From Takakia lepidozioides (taxonomy: Eukaryota; Streptophyta; Takakiopsida; Takakiales; Takakiaceae), in assembly GCA_030704615.1 (NCBI GenBank), contig CM060732.1, positions 61,671,053 through 61,735,052 on the forward strand: a stretch of 64,000 nt of DNA. The letters are read 5' to 3'. Below the pieces are notes generated by a model. That model was not told the origin of the DNA. It saw only the letters and a list, made by a program, of their open reading frames with translations, and did not search any database. Made by a program: the position numbers and the translations under genes. Below, one piece after another: positions 35,724 through 47,869 of the stretch (the stretch's first letter is position 1; the number at the start of each line of letters is the position of its first letter).

Positions 35724-37639
35724 AGGGAATTCCAAAAAGGCCTTGATGTGAAATGCATCGCAATTCACTTGATCACCCCCTAAAAGTGCGCAATTCAATT
35801 GAATTGCAAGGGCAATTCAATTGTACTAACCCTAATTTGCAATTCAATTGAATTGTCAAACTCGCAATTGGTAGAGCCACAGGAGAATGAAGCTGCGGAT
35901 ATCAATTCCATTTTATTGACCAACCATGAAGCAATGACCACTGTGGTTCCAATGCATGAGGAAGGGGAGAGCAGCTCACAAGATGAAGACAAGGGAAGCA
36001 CGTCAGATGATAGTGAGCAGCAGGAAACTACAGATGATATCACTGGCATAGAAGAAATTGAAGAGTTCCTGGATAAGCTAACATCTGCAGAAGAAGAATT
36101 GGCTGATGATGGCTCTATGGAACAAATAGAGAAGGAAGCATATGATGCCATGGCACAAATGCTTATTAGAGGAGCTTATGCCAAGGCTTATGAAGCAGAA
36201 ATGCTGGATGAGGCTGACTCTGATGATGACTACATGGACTGGCAGAAGACGATTGGACACCAAGAACAAGAAGCACAAAGGATATTTCTGGCAGCAAAGT
36301 ATCCAGAAGAAAACCTAGCGTGCATGGCTACCACTACAAGCTATGAAGATGACCGCTGGGATCAGCTAAAGAGGAGGTTGCAGATTAACCCAAGATTAAG
36401 TCAAGAGCAAAAGGAGGAGCTGTTGAAGGTTCTAAAGGAGAATGAAGCAGCCTTTGCCTTGACAAAGGCAGATTTGGGAATATGTAACCAGGCTGAACAC
36501 TCAATAGACACTCAAGGCTTTCCACCTTGTAGAAGCCAACCAAGCCGATTGTCAGAATGGGAAGAGGGAGAAGTGCAAAAGCAGATTGAGGTATTGATCC
36601 AGCAAGGGAAAATAAGGGAAAGTTCTTCGGAATATTCATGCCCTGTCACCTTTGCTCCAAAAAAAGATGGCAGCAACTTATTTCTGTATATAATATACAT
36701 GTATATATTTAAATTATACATATATACATACACAGGTATAAGCTAAAAATACATGTTGCCCGTCTATTCTTGCTGTCCGTCTGTCAATCCTTTGCCCGTG
36801 GTAAGGCTTGAGCCCAAGATAAGCCTAAGGGAGAGCGAGAGAGGGAGAGAGAGATAGAAGAAGTCACGAAGCACTTGTAAAAGCGGGATTGTCTCTCTTT
36901 GTGGATGTTGGTGCCAATATATGGCTATGTACATATACCAAACATGATACCAATGTAAGAGTATCAACGTGTAAGAGTTTGATATATTAAACTTATATAG
37001 AACACACATCCCAACTTCAACATGATACCTTTGTAAGGGTATCGAAATTTTTGATAATTCTCAAGATGAACATATTTTTTGTTTTCTTTCTCCTGGGCCA
37101 GATACTAGTGTTTGGGGACTACATGGTGATGCAGGGGGAAGCCTTTCATCAATTGTCAGGTTTGATTTTGTCTGTTTTTTTCGGAGCCAGCCATGTTTCT
37201 TTTGCCAGTGAATCACAGGAAGCTGTTGATCTGTCTCCGTCTCTAGCTCTCCCTTTCTCGCTGAGGCTGAGGGTGGCTTCACAACTCCACAATTTCCTCA
37301 AGGGCACAAGAAAGAGGGCCAGCAAGAATAGACGGGCAACATGTATTTTTAGCTTATACTCTTATATGTGTATAAATATAATTTGAATATATATATTATA
37401 TTATATATACAAAAATAAGTTAAAAATTATAGATTACAATTCAATTAAATTGTAGTCAGCAATTCAATTGAATTGCGAGTTGACAATTCAATTGAATCGT
37501 GTGCCGACAATTCAATTGAATTGCAAATTAGGGTTAGTTCAATTGAATTGCCCTTGCAATTCAATTGAATTGCGCACTTTTAGGGGGTGATCGAGTGAAT
37601 TGCGATGCATTTCACATCAAGGCCTTTTTGGAATTCCCT
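35724..37639. mobile_element. Foldback element 2, carrying a Ty3/gypsy pol fragment
   Basis: Both outer ends are present: AGGGAATTCCAAAAAGG at the left and CCTTTTTGGAATTCCCT at the right. Arms contain CAATTCAATTGAATTG units. Between the left arm and the internal body sits about 800 bp of retrotransposon pol (35873-36676) that elements 1 and 3 lack. Confidence 0.65.
35873..36676 (+). pseudogene. Ty3/gypsy pol fragment (N-terminal reverse transcriptase)
   Basis: The open frame 35799-36746 encodes an acidic linker and then the run into reverse transcriptase: LLKVLKENEAAFALTKADLG, HSIDTQGFPPCRSQPSRLS, QIEVLIQQGKIRESSSEY and SCPVTFAPKKDGS. It stops at the position where the RT palm would begin, and continues as foldback AT-rich sequence. 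It is a different lineage from the 13-kb element (KKDGS rather than KKNGKL). The frame is still open over 300 codons, which suggests recent capture. Confidence 0.75.
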
Positions 37640-37640
37640 A

Positions 37641-38802
37641 CCTTGATGTGAAATGCATTGCAATTCACTTGATCACCCCCTTAAAAGTGCGTAATTCAAT
37701 TGAATTGCAAGGGCAATTCAATTGAACTGCTGAAACTAGCTTGAAAACAACCCTATGTTGCAATTCAATTGAATTGTCGCTACACGATTCTATTGAATTG
37801 CTGACTACAATTCAAATGAATTGTTATCTATAATTTTTAACTTATTTTTGTATATATTATATATATTGTATATATATGTACATATTTAAATTATACATAT
37901 ATGGATACAAAAGTATAAGCTAAAAATACATGTTGCCTGTCTATTCTCGCTGTCCGTCTATCAATCCTTTGCCCGTGGTAAGGCTTGAGCCCAAGATAAG
38001 CCTAAGGGAGAGCGAGAGAGGGAGAGAGAGAGAGGAAGTCACGAAGCGCTTGTAAAAGCGGGATTGTCCCTCTTTGTGGATGTTGGTGCCAATATATGGC
38101 TATGTACATAAACCAAACATGATACCAATGTAAGAGTATCAACGTGTAAGAGTTTGATATATTAAACTTATATGGAATACACATCCCAACTTCAACATGA
38201 TACTTTGTAAGGTATCCAAACAATATTATTTTTGATAATTCTCAAGATAAACATATCATTTGTTTTCTTTGTCATGGGCCAGATACTAGTGTTAGGGGAC
38301 TACATGATGATGCAGGGGAAGCCTTTCATCAATTGTCAGGTTTGATTTTGTCTGTTTCTTTCAAAGCTAGCCATGTTTCTTTTGCCATTGAATCACAGGA
38401 AGCTGCTGATCTCTCTCCCTCTTTGGCTCTCCCTTTCTCGTTGAGGGTGAGGCTGGCTTCACAACTCCACAATTTCCTCAAGGGCACAAGAAAGAGGGGC
38501 AGCAAGAATAGACGGGCGGCAACATGTATTTTTAGCTTATACTCTTATATGTGTATAAGTATAATTTAGATATATATATATATACATATATATATTATAT
38601 AGAAATAAGTTTAAAATTATAGATTACAATTCAATTGAATTGTAGTCAGCAATTCAATTGAATTGCAAATTAGGGTTGTTTTCAAGCTAGTTTTAGCACC
38701 TCAATTGAATTGCCCTTGCAATTCAATTGAGTTGTGCACTTTGAGGGGGGTGATCAAGTGAATTGCGATGAATTTCACATCAAGGCCTTTTTGGAATTCC
38801 CT
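37641..38802. mobile_element. Foldback element 3 with palindromic arms
   Basis: Starts inside the left end (CCTTGATGTGAAATGC) directly against element 2 and ends with TTTTTGGAATTCCCT. The arms carry CAATTCAATTGAATTG units and the interior matches elements 1 and 2. Confidence 0.65.
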
Positions 38803-39385
38803 AGATGGATATCTGTTTTGTGAGCTGGAGATCTATGCTGCAGCCAGATGGCGGTTTTCAAGTTGCACGTAAATCGGATAGGAAACCAGATCGAATTCTG
38901 ACGTGGGTGAAGTGAAGCAGGTGATTTGTGTGCGCAACTGCAGTGCGAGAAAACGGGGAGGTAGATCATAAGGAAGCTGCTGACCTGCCGCGTGAGGGCA
39001 GCTAGATACTGTAACAGTTCTGCCGGATGAGAAGCAGCTAGATACAGCTCTGTGTGTGAGTCATCGAGATGCCCCTCATGCTGATGAGGTGGAGGCTCGA
39101 GCACCAACGTCCAAAACCCGACTGGCTTGAGAGCTTAGCCTTAAAATCCATCTCGTGATCCATCAGATGCACAGTTTCACATTTCTATCCTTCTCTCTGC
39201 ACGCTTCCGAGTCATCCTGTTTTGGAGTTGCAAGCTCATCTGTCTTGAAGTACCTCTTGCAGATCACAGAGACGTGCACAACTTAGTATCCAAAGCTCAG
39301 TGCTCGGTTTGTCATATTCCAGATCATTAAGACTGACTTGCATCTCTCTCTCACTTGGCTGTATTGCACTCGACCCACTCGACCC

Positions 39386-40030
39386 ATGGCTGCGTTCGCC
39401 GCTTCCACGGCGCTGCATACTAAGCTCCATGGTCCTTCGGGAGTGCCTTCGTCCTCGGTCTCCTCTCAATCACTACATTCTCTAACCCTCTCTTGCAATC
39501 CGGCCTTCTCCAGAGGGTTCCCCCGAAAGTTTAGCTTGCGAGGGACCCGTAATGCCGATCGCTTAGGTTGCAGATGTGCTTGCGCAGAATCCACAAAGGA
39601 GGAAAGCATGCTAGGGTCCGGACTGGGCTCTCTTTATGGGTTGTTGGGACTCGATCAAAACGTGGGTGTCTCTGAGATTAAGTCGGCTTACCGACAAATG
39701 GCATTGCGATATCATCCGGATGTGTGCCGCAGTATGCAGCGGGAAGAATGTACCCAAAAGTTTTTGGAAGTGCAACGAGCTTATGAAGTTCTATCTGACC
39801 CCGAGCAGCGGGCAAACTATGACTATGGCTTGATGCACCCATTGTTTGCTCAAGCAATGGACATTGGGAGTAGGAGACGTCCTCAGGGGTGCGGAATGGA
39901 GGGTGTGTCTGAAGCGTGGAAGATGCAATGGGAGGCACAGCTCACGCGACTAAGGCAAAGAGAAGCCGCGCAGACAGCCTCGGCGCAGTCTTGGGGTGCT
40001 CGAATGAGGCGACAATGCCAGTCTAATTGA
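39386..40030 (+). CDS. J-domain (DnaJ-like) protein, probably plastid-targeted
   Basis: A single-exon ORF of 214 codons from the ATG at 39386 (context ACCCATGGC). An in-frame start at 39338 would add 16 unlike residues; the later ATG gives a typical transit peptide. Residues 1-70 are rich in Ser, Ala and Arg with few acids (MAAFAASTALHTKLHG), as in chloroplast-targeted proteins. The J domain follows (about 83-150): LYGLLGLDQNVGVSEIKSAY, then the diagnostic HPD in RYHPDVCR, and YEVLSDPEQRANYD. J domains stimulate the ATPase of Hsp70, here probably stromal Hsp70. The tail is basic and lacks G/F and zinc-finger regions, so it is a type III J-protein, similar in layout to DnaJ20-like plastid proteins. 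A possible poly(A) signal (AATAAA) is at about 40320. This is the one clear host gene in the window. Confidence 0.85.
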   Translation: MAAFAASTALHTKLHGPSGVPSSSVSSQSLHSLTLSCNPAFSRGFPRKFSLRGTRNADRLGCRCACAESTKEESMLGSGLGSLYGLLGLDQNVGVSEIKSAYRQMALRYHPDVCRSMQREECTQKFLEVQRAYEVLSDPEQRANYDYGLMHPLFAQAMDIGSRRRPQGCGMEGVSEAWKMQWEAQLTRLRQREAAQTASAQSWGARMRRQCQSN

Positions 40031-43000
40031 GCATGGAAATTGACATTGTTCGAGACTGCTGTCTGGTCCATCGACCAGTGTATACGCACCTTGAATGCGT
40101 GCCGATGATAAGATGTGTCTAGCTCGGGTTGTAAGTAGTACGGTACAAAGCTCTTCACTTATTTTTTAAGATATTTCGCGGTCTGCAATGGAGATAAGTT
40201 GTACCCCTTTTTCAAGACAAAAGAGCTCTGTAGCAAGAAATCTCAATTGAGTGAGTTGTCTGTGACTCTGGAAGGGTTGACATGAGCTTCCACAACATTC
40301 TTTTGTACATAGAGAGATGAATAAAAGGCTCCTGTAGCAAAAAGATTCTGGAAATTATGTGTGCGCGAGTTGATTGTGTACCTTTCACTGTAAGTCTGGT
40401 TTGTTTCTCTTCAGAGCTCCACATTCGATGATAGAATCACTGGAAATTCGTTGTGAAGCAGGTCAACTGGCCAGCGTTTTGTTCAGCTACCACACAAGGC
40501 CGTGACTCACGATTCGTACCTCGTGAGTACTCTCGAATTTGACAAGTGTGCTCGCAAACTTGTGATGGATCGATACTGGAGTCTCTAAGGTAGAGGAAAT
40601 GAGGAGACGACGCTACTGTTTCTTTCAAGATTGCGGTGTTGTTAATTACATTTACGTGATCTGCATTCAGTGTGCAGAGCTGGTCAGTCCTCTGAAAGAC
40701 AGTGTGCTTCTAGCCTGTTTGTAGACAAGTATTCAATCAATTGTCGGCAGGGGTTCTTCTACATGCTTTCTCTTCTTTTCCCGAGTGTATCTGCACGATC
40801 GGTGTTAACTTCGAAAGGATTTTTCACATCAAGCGTTGGGAGAAGATTGTAGGCATAGCATGTGTATAAGGACATACACTTCGATTGTTGCGTTTTCTAA
40901 TGTTTGGCGAGGTTGACATCCATTTCCCATACCGGAGCTTCTCTCCACATTTTCAGATGGTTCTTGAAAGTCGATGTCTATACCTTCTGAGCATCGATCA
41001 AAAGGCTTTCTGATCCCTGGTGTACGAGTCCTAATGTTTCTAATATTGAACTTTTTTGACAATTGAGCAGAACACCTCCCTAGAGAGGATCTAATTAGCC
41101 AAAGGCCAGTTCTTTCTAGACTTTGGATTTTCTGTAACTTCTGCAATGGGTTGAAGTAAGAACCTGGAAAGGGAAGAGCAAGAGTAGTTTTGTCATGTCA
41201 ATTCTTCCTTGCTGGAAGTTCCATGATATGCTCTTTTCTCTGGTTTCAGTACTCAAATCTTTCAAAGCTGTACTATTTGACACTGCTCTCATACTTCTCC
41301 AGCTTAGGATGTGAGCATCTGGGTTTACAGTAAGTTGCAACCCCAAGTGTAGGCTTGCATGAATCAGATGCCCATCTCTTTCAGGTGCCCCAGGTGTTAA
41401 GTGGGTATAATTCACAACCTCCAAATGTGAGTGTCACATGTGTCAATGAAGCACAACCAGGTGAGGAGTCTACAATAATTGGGCAAAATCCAAATGAGTA
41501 AGCACTCAACGCCTGCTGTGAACAAGCTCGATCAAACTGATGATTAGTCTATCCGCCGCTTTGGCTACCGGGCTGACACCTTAAGTACTACAATCGTCTG
41601 GACAAATCATTGAGGTTTAGTGAATTATTTTTCCAGTACCTACAATGACGCCACATGTTATGGCTTGTAACTAAGCTTTAAATTGCCCGGGCTGAGCAGC
41701 CAGTTGGCCTGTATTCTCATTTGCATTGTGGCACCCTGTTTTTTGTTATACAACAGGGGAACTGTATTGTGGTAGGTTGACAGAGATGTGCCTATGTATA
41801 TGATGGTGGCTGGAGATCAAGCAGAGCCATATGGATTGAATCTGGAGGGCATGTGGCGTTGTGGATTTTCTGATTTGGAGGTGTGCTGGCCATCCATCCG
41901 GCTCAGCCTGACTACCGTCCTTGAGAGTCATGAACAAATTCAAACTTTGGCTAGTCATGTGTCATTGGAACTTAAAGATTTAAGCTAGCAAGCCTGGAGC
42001 AAGGACAGGAGAGTAGGGAATGACAGAGCTTTTATGGAAAATGGTGGACAATAGAAGTGAAAATACACCGTCACAGGAGCACTTGCAGGTGGAAAAAATG
42101 GTTTGCTGGTCAGGAGCATTCGGCGGACGTATCAATAGGTTTCCATAAATAAAACTCCGATGCTGGAGGTTTAGAAGACCATATTCTGATCTTGTACTTC
42201 AAACATGTTTCCCTCTGGCCAACACAGGAGTTTCAGGTATATTCAGTCGGGAGTCATATATTTCTAGCTGTCAACGTCGTTAAGCTAGTTTTTGAAGTGC
42301 TTGATACTGTTGACATCTGAAAGCTGCCGGGTGACGAGTCCAAAACCTCTTCTCTCTCGTCCTCTCCACTCTCTACCCCGCTTTTCCACTACAAACTAAA
42401 GTTTTGTACCCTCAAAAACGCTGGATGGACACAGGCCGATGTCTATGGCTGTTGATTGTCGCAGCACCAAGTGATTTCCAAAACTCCCCCCTTGCTTCCA
42501 TCAAACCTAATTCCTTTGCAGGCACTTCTGTCGAAGTTACAATAGTCCATCACCGTTCTGGTGTTTAAGCAGTGGAATATTATGCCGAACTTTCCCGCTT
42601 TGTTCAGCCGTGTCTCAGTGTAGCACATCAGTTGTCAATATGTTCCACACGGCTATTTTCTGCTGTGATGTAGAATCCAGCAGTCCCTGGGTATTTCTAT
42701 GCAGACCCAAGAATGGTGTTGTCCCTAGTCATATATCCGGTTCGATCTTGTATGCGAAGAGACACTCACTTTGGAAACTCTCTCTCAGGTCACCGAGCTG
42801 GATTTAGTTTAATGTCAGTGTATTCATACAGTCATCGTCTACACAAAGGCGAAAGTGCTTGCCAACGACAATCCGGGTGTATTGACATAAAGATCGTCAT
42901 GGCTACTTACTTATCCATGTCCGTACCGACCCAGCTCACATCAAAACATTATCACCGCACCGTGTTTTGTAGCAATATCTATGGAATCGTTTCGGCATGA

Positions 43001-43480
43001 GCAACCATCCCCAGCACCCACCTATTGAAATTCACTGTGTAGTTGATCCAAAGAAATACATTGGTCTAGACTCTGAGTAGGACATGCCGGGTCATTTCAT
43101 CCCGATCGGTGGCGTTCCATCTTCGGCTCATTTTGAATTTGTTAGTTCCCGCTTTTACTTTTGCTGGTTAGCAAGTTAGTGTGACTGGATGCTTCATCGT
43201 TACCATGGAGTATATCTCCTTGAGAGACCTTCTTGCTGGCTTTTGTAATGTCTAGTATTCATATGCTACACTGCAATGAAGACTTTCTTGATCTGTGCAT
43301 ATTACCTTTTAGTCTGATTTCAACACCACCGACCATGGCCACCTTCTCCACGAATGTGTGCACATGACAAGAGAGGCAAGTTAACTATCGCTTTTTGGGA
43401 GGATTGCGACACCTAACCAGAATTCCTTGCCATAGCAATTTGAAATGTATCTCTATAATAAAGATAAAGAAACTGTATCT
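40031..43480. other. Long gene-poor stretch after the J-protein gene
   Basis: Apart from the probable 3' UTR of the J-protein gene (to about 40340), I see no coherent gene. Open frames are below 110 codons, without recognisable motifs, and overlap on both strands. Confidence 0.5.
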
Positions 43481-43638
43481 TTATCTTTATAATATGTGAA
43501 TATATACCTTTGTAAGAACATACAAAATATACCTAATAAATATATCAGGGACACAACCCCCTGTTGGATTTTAAAAATAAAAATAAAAATAAAAAAACCA
43601 AAATCTTTAGTTCACTCCCAAAAACTACTACCTCTTAG

Positions 43639-44443
43639 AGCATCGCCACGGTGCCACGGCACTTGCCCCAAAACAGCAATCCAACGGAGCGGGTTCCAAA
43701 AAAGTAGCTCAGCTTGCTCCGCGGTTGGCCCATCCCCGGTAGAATTGCTCCCGGCCGCCTTAAATCTGCCTCCGGCCTGGCACTCATACCACTCTATATA
43801 AAATTTGTGAGTTAATGAGATATGATGCCCTCGGTCAACAACGTGCCGAGGGCCTGCCTCGGGGCTATATATGTCGGGTCTCCTTACTGTCCCAACCGTG
43901 GAGTGTTAGCCAACACTCCTGTAACCAGGGTATTGACGGGCCATGCTCACCTTGGTCCACTGTGTCACAGTACCTGCCCAAAAACGGCAATGTAGAGTGT
44001 GAGGGTCCTAAAAAAGCGCACAGCTTGCTCCACGGTTGCCATAGAATTGCTGCAAGCTGCAGGCCCCGCCTTAAATCTGCATCAGGCGCGAAGCATACAG
44101 GGACCCACCAACCATTGTACATTAAATTTGTGATATGATGTCCTCGGTTTGTGCCAAAATTGTGATGGAGCAGCATGCTCCCTCTGGGCTATCGTCTGCT
44201 ACCTTCGGAACCGTGGAGTGCCAACCAAACAGTCATTGTAAAAAATACCGTCACCCCTGTAACCAGCATATATAACGTTTGACGCCAAAATTGTGATGGA
44301 TCGCAGGCTCCATCGGGGCTATCTCTGCCGGGTTGCTACCTTTGGAACCGTGGAGTGCCAACCAAACAGTCCTTGTAAAAAATACCATCACCCCTGTAAC
44401 CAACATATATAACGTTTGACGGGTCGTGCTCACCGTGGAGATG
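43639..44443. mobile_element. Compound MITE related to 34033-34412
   Basis: Outer ends are AGAGCATCGCCACGGTG and CACCGTGGAGATGCTCT, an inverted pair. The interior contains at least two partial copies of the same unit (AACCGTGGAGTG, CCTGTAACCA, TATAACGTTTGACG), so it appears to be nested or tandem copies. Confidence 0.6.
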
Positions 44444-44544
44444 CTCTGAGAAGTAACGCCGGGCTACACCCCAACCAAAGATTCATCCACAAAAATTGAC
44501 TGTACATCTACATACCACTGTTGGACCGGTGTATGTATTCTTAA

Positions 44545-44715
44545 CCAAGTTATAGCCCAATGGTAATGGGCACATTCCACCTCGGAAGTGGTTGTGGGTT
44601 CAACCCACCGATTGGTGTCACAAAGGTGTCCACCTTCCTAATGGAAGGCAGTAAACCTTGGGGGATGAAGAGACACCATAATTTAGGCGTCATTCAGAAG
44701 GCGTTAAATATTAAA
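44545..44715 (+). mobile_element. tRNA-derived SINE
   Basis: Box A TAGCCCAATGG (44553-44563) and box B GGTTCAACCC (44598-44607), followed by a body and an ATTAAATATTA-type tail. Sequence differs from the SINE at 30970, so it is another family. Confidence 0.65.
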
Positions 44716-45235
44716 TATTACCATTATTATTAAATACCAGACTGGTCCTGGTATGAAGGATCCCATACCAGGCTGGTAAGGGTATGGCAGGTATCCACTG
44801 GATTTACTGTTTGTTTCTACCATACTCACTATTTGTGTGTATTCCACACCCTGGGTGGGGGGATTGAGTTAATTACAAAGTTAATTTTTGCAATTGGCTC
44901 ACCTTGAATTGCTAAGCTATGACCCACCCCATAAGCACACACAAGGGACCCTAATAATAGAGAAGGCTGTTTGGCTTGAAAGTTTTACAGTACTTAGCTA
45001 GGATACCATACCAAATAGAATGTGGGAGGTAGGAGCATGGAAAATCATCCAGTCACTCTCTTGTCGTGTGGTGAATTTCTCCACAATTTGCTGGCAGCTG
45101 TACATGGTAGGCAAGGTGAACATGACAAGGTTCAAATTTTTGGATATAGTACATGGTAGGTGTGTAGCCTCAATTAACTCGCCATAGGTTATTTTGTTGG
45201 GGGCTGAAATTTGCCCAATGGCGGATCCTTAAGGG

Positions 45236-45420
45236 TTATAGTGTTTGTTTTTGGAACATTTTGTCTTTTGGCTTTTGAAAAAAAACCTTATTTGCTTCGA
45301 CCAAACATGTTGGGCTATTTGAGAGATTATAGTGTTTAGTTTTGGAACATTTTGTTCTGTTTTGGTTTGAAAAAAACCTTATTTGCTTTCACCAAACATG
45401 TTGAGGGGATTTTTGAATTT
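45236..45420 (+). repeat. Direct duplication, about 95 bp
   Basis: The phrase TTTTGGAACATTTTGT ... ACCTTATTTGCTT ... CCAAACATGTTG occurs twice in tandem with small differences. Confidence 0.6.
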
Positions 45421-46770
45421 TCCAAAAAGCCAAATTGTCATAATGTAGAGTACAAATGTGAGTGCATGCCCAATCTCACATCAAACCAACATTTTATTGC
45501 ATACGCTGCTTTGATCTGTTTTGGTGAGGGTTGACGTAACCATTCCTAAGAAGCACAAGTAGGTACACAACCTGTGAGACAGCACTTGGCTATAAGGCCA
45601 CAGGCACACCCAAATGGGTAGCCATCATGTCACGGCGGGCCCCACCCGCCGGGATGTCTGCCGCCGGCACACCGTTACAATTTCTGGGACTGGGGTGGCC
45701 CAATTAGGGGGCCACGTTCCAAGTCAACTCCCCTACACCCAACAATTTTCTCGGAGGTGGCATACCAAATGGCATGAATTGGAGCATGTGTGCCACCTCA
45801 TGCGCTATAAATGCATAGAAAGAATGAATGTAAGAAAACTTCATCAATGGAAGTTAGGATGGGTCATCCAAACAGGAAGTTAAGGGATAAGATGCCTAAC
45901 AAACACTTTTTTAAATAAAATGTCAATTGGTTAATGAACATTTCTCTGCAAAAGACAAAATCAATAGCTCCAAGCCTCACATATATATAATACACCTTAG
46001 ATGCAAGTGGACAAAGGCATAACTTGTGTATTGCGAGTTGAAATTACAAAAAGTAATTTGCACCACATTATATTGTATGATATTAAATTCTTTAAATAAA
46101 TACAATGTATGATGTCGTGGAATATTGATAATACATACAATTCGTGCACTATAAGATAAATTATTTTCTATATATTTTTTAGTGTCAAATAAGTCACAGT
46201 TTTCAAGTGACACTTACGTATCTTTATGGTCACGAGTGGTTGATTAGCCATATCAACTCTGGTATGACAACTCACATAGTGGAATCTATTAGACGAGTCA
46301 AATAGAACATTGTCATGTGATGGTCTGGAGATCTTCCACATAACATTACATTTAAAATGATTTCAAGCGGACATCTTATAACGTGTGTGACATTTATAGT
46401 TGCACTTGTTCTTTGTATCCATTTTAAGATCCTTTGTGTATTGACACATGGTCAATAACATCTATTAGTGATAAAGAGCTCGCTCATGTTCATTGAAGTA
46501 CTTGAATCCACACCACAATCTTATAACATGGTTAAGTCATTGTTATAGTCAGAACAAATATTGAAACATCATGTACAATATAATTTATACATATATATCT
46601 AAATCGTGTCATTGATGTGTCAAATAGTTTTCGTTATCCAATCAAACACTGACCATGATACACAAATATGTGATATAAGAGTAAATTATCTTACACCTCA
46701 TCTGGTCTACATGTCACATCTTTCCATTGACCCAGATGATGTAAACTTCTAAATGTTGGTGTGAGAAGGC

Positions 46771-47119
46771 TGTTAAGTTTGCACGTTGCTTGTAGTGGCG
46801 GTAGAACTAGAAGAAACCATTGCTACGAAGATACGAAACAAATCTTGCTCTATACTAAGCTAGTAGACACAATGCACGCCTGAGATGAACAAAGGAAATA
46901 TGAGAGATTGAAAAATTACAAAGAGCTTGATCTTCCCAACACTCATCCACCGACGATCACTGATGGCACTGTCCTACTTATTCTATATTTATAGATGTAG
47001 ATGGCTATGCTGACTTGTAAAGTTAAGCACTATCCAGATAAGGCCGTGAAGATAAAGATTGATGTCGAGCAAGAATGAGCTGTACACAGAAGAATATTGC
47101 GATCTAGCTATTTTTAACA
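46771..47119 (-). repeat. Ty1/copia LTR (minus orientation)
   Basis: Read on the minus strand it begins TGTTAAAAATAG directly after a purine tract (GAGTGGGAG) and ends CTTAACA, giving matching TGTTAA...TTAACA tips over 349 bp. It lies just after the copia RNase H end. Confidence 0.7.
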
Positions 47120-47300
47120 CTCCCACTCAGTGAATTCTTTGCCAGACCGATATCCTTATTCAAATCTACATGCCTATCTCTTGACATGGCCTTTGTGAAG
47201 AGATCAGCTCGCATGTCCTGTGTCTTACAATATCTAAGATCTATTTCTGATCCTAATTTGTCCCTGATAAAGTGAAATTGAATGAGGGCTGCTAGGTCAT
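47104..47300 (-). pseudogene. Ty1/copia RNase H C-terminus
   Basis: The minus frame reads IQFHFIRDKLGSEIDLRYCK and TQDMRADLFTKAM, the standard C-terminal end of copia polyproteins. Upstream sequence is lost at about 47300, where the left hairpin of unit B begins, so the copia element may have been the target of, or truncated by, unit B. Confidence 0.75.
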
Positions 47301-47309
47301 GAGCCCAGA

Positions 47310-47343
47310 GGCGTGAGCCTATGAGCCCCGCCAGGCTCACGCC
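47310..47343. repeat. Probable left terminal hairpin of unit B
   Basis: A perfect 10-bp inverted repeat, GGCGTGAGCC (47310-47319) and GGCTCACGCC (47334-47343). Compared with the unit A hairpin, one base of each arm is changed so that pairing is kept. ACGTCATG follows. No target-site duplication could be assigned, and the right end of unit B was not found. Confidence 0.5.
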
Positions 47344-47869
47344 ACGTCATGTTTAGGGTTTGAATATGCTGGCTCTATTTCCGCTGGAAATAATTGCTCT
47401 TTAGAGTCATTGCTTCAATTTTTTCATCCATCCAAACTCCCCAAGTCTGAAATGCTTGTCAAGTATCTAATGACTCGGTCATTGTGGCACAACGCAGCAG
47501 GAGAAATGGACGCCTATGAAGCTATTCTTCATTTGTAGAAGCGGCACTGGCTGAAATGAAGTGTCCATGATGGCTTTGCAAGAACAACATTCTTGTGATC
47601 GATCCATACAAATTGAATCCATACATTCGCTACCAAGAAAGTGTCGTTCTTGCATGGTGGCTGCAGCTCCATGCCCAAGCGTGCAATCGCGCTCCATCTC
47701 CCTAAGCTTCACCCCCCGGAACGGATGATGGTTTGCGACACCAAACAGCGGTTGCAGATGCAGCAACATGGTGATCTTCCCACTACTACAGATTAACGTT
47801 TTTATGACTACGGGTGATATAAACCTTGGTAATCATGACTATATGTGTGACTACGAAGTGATGAAACTA

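Noticed and set aside
39338-39385. Upstream start codon for the J-protein
   Set aside because: The added 16 residues (with Trp, Cys, Pro-rich) do not fit a transit peptide start, and the ATG at 39386 has a better context.
40670-43000. Several small ORFs after the J-protein gene
   Set aside because: All are short, without motifs, overlapping on both strands, and without splice-consistent continuation.
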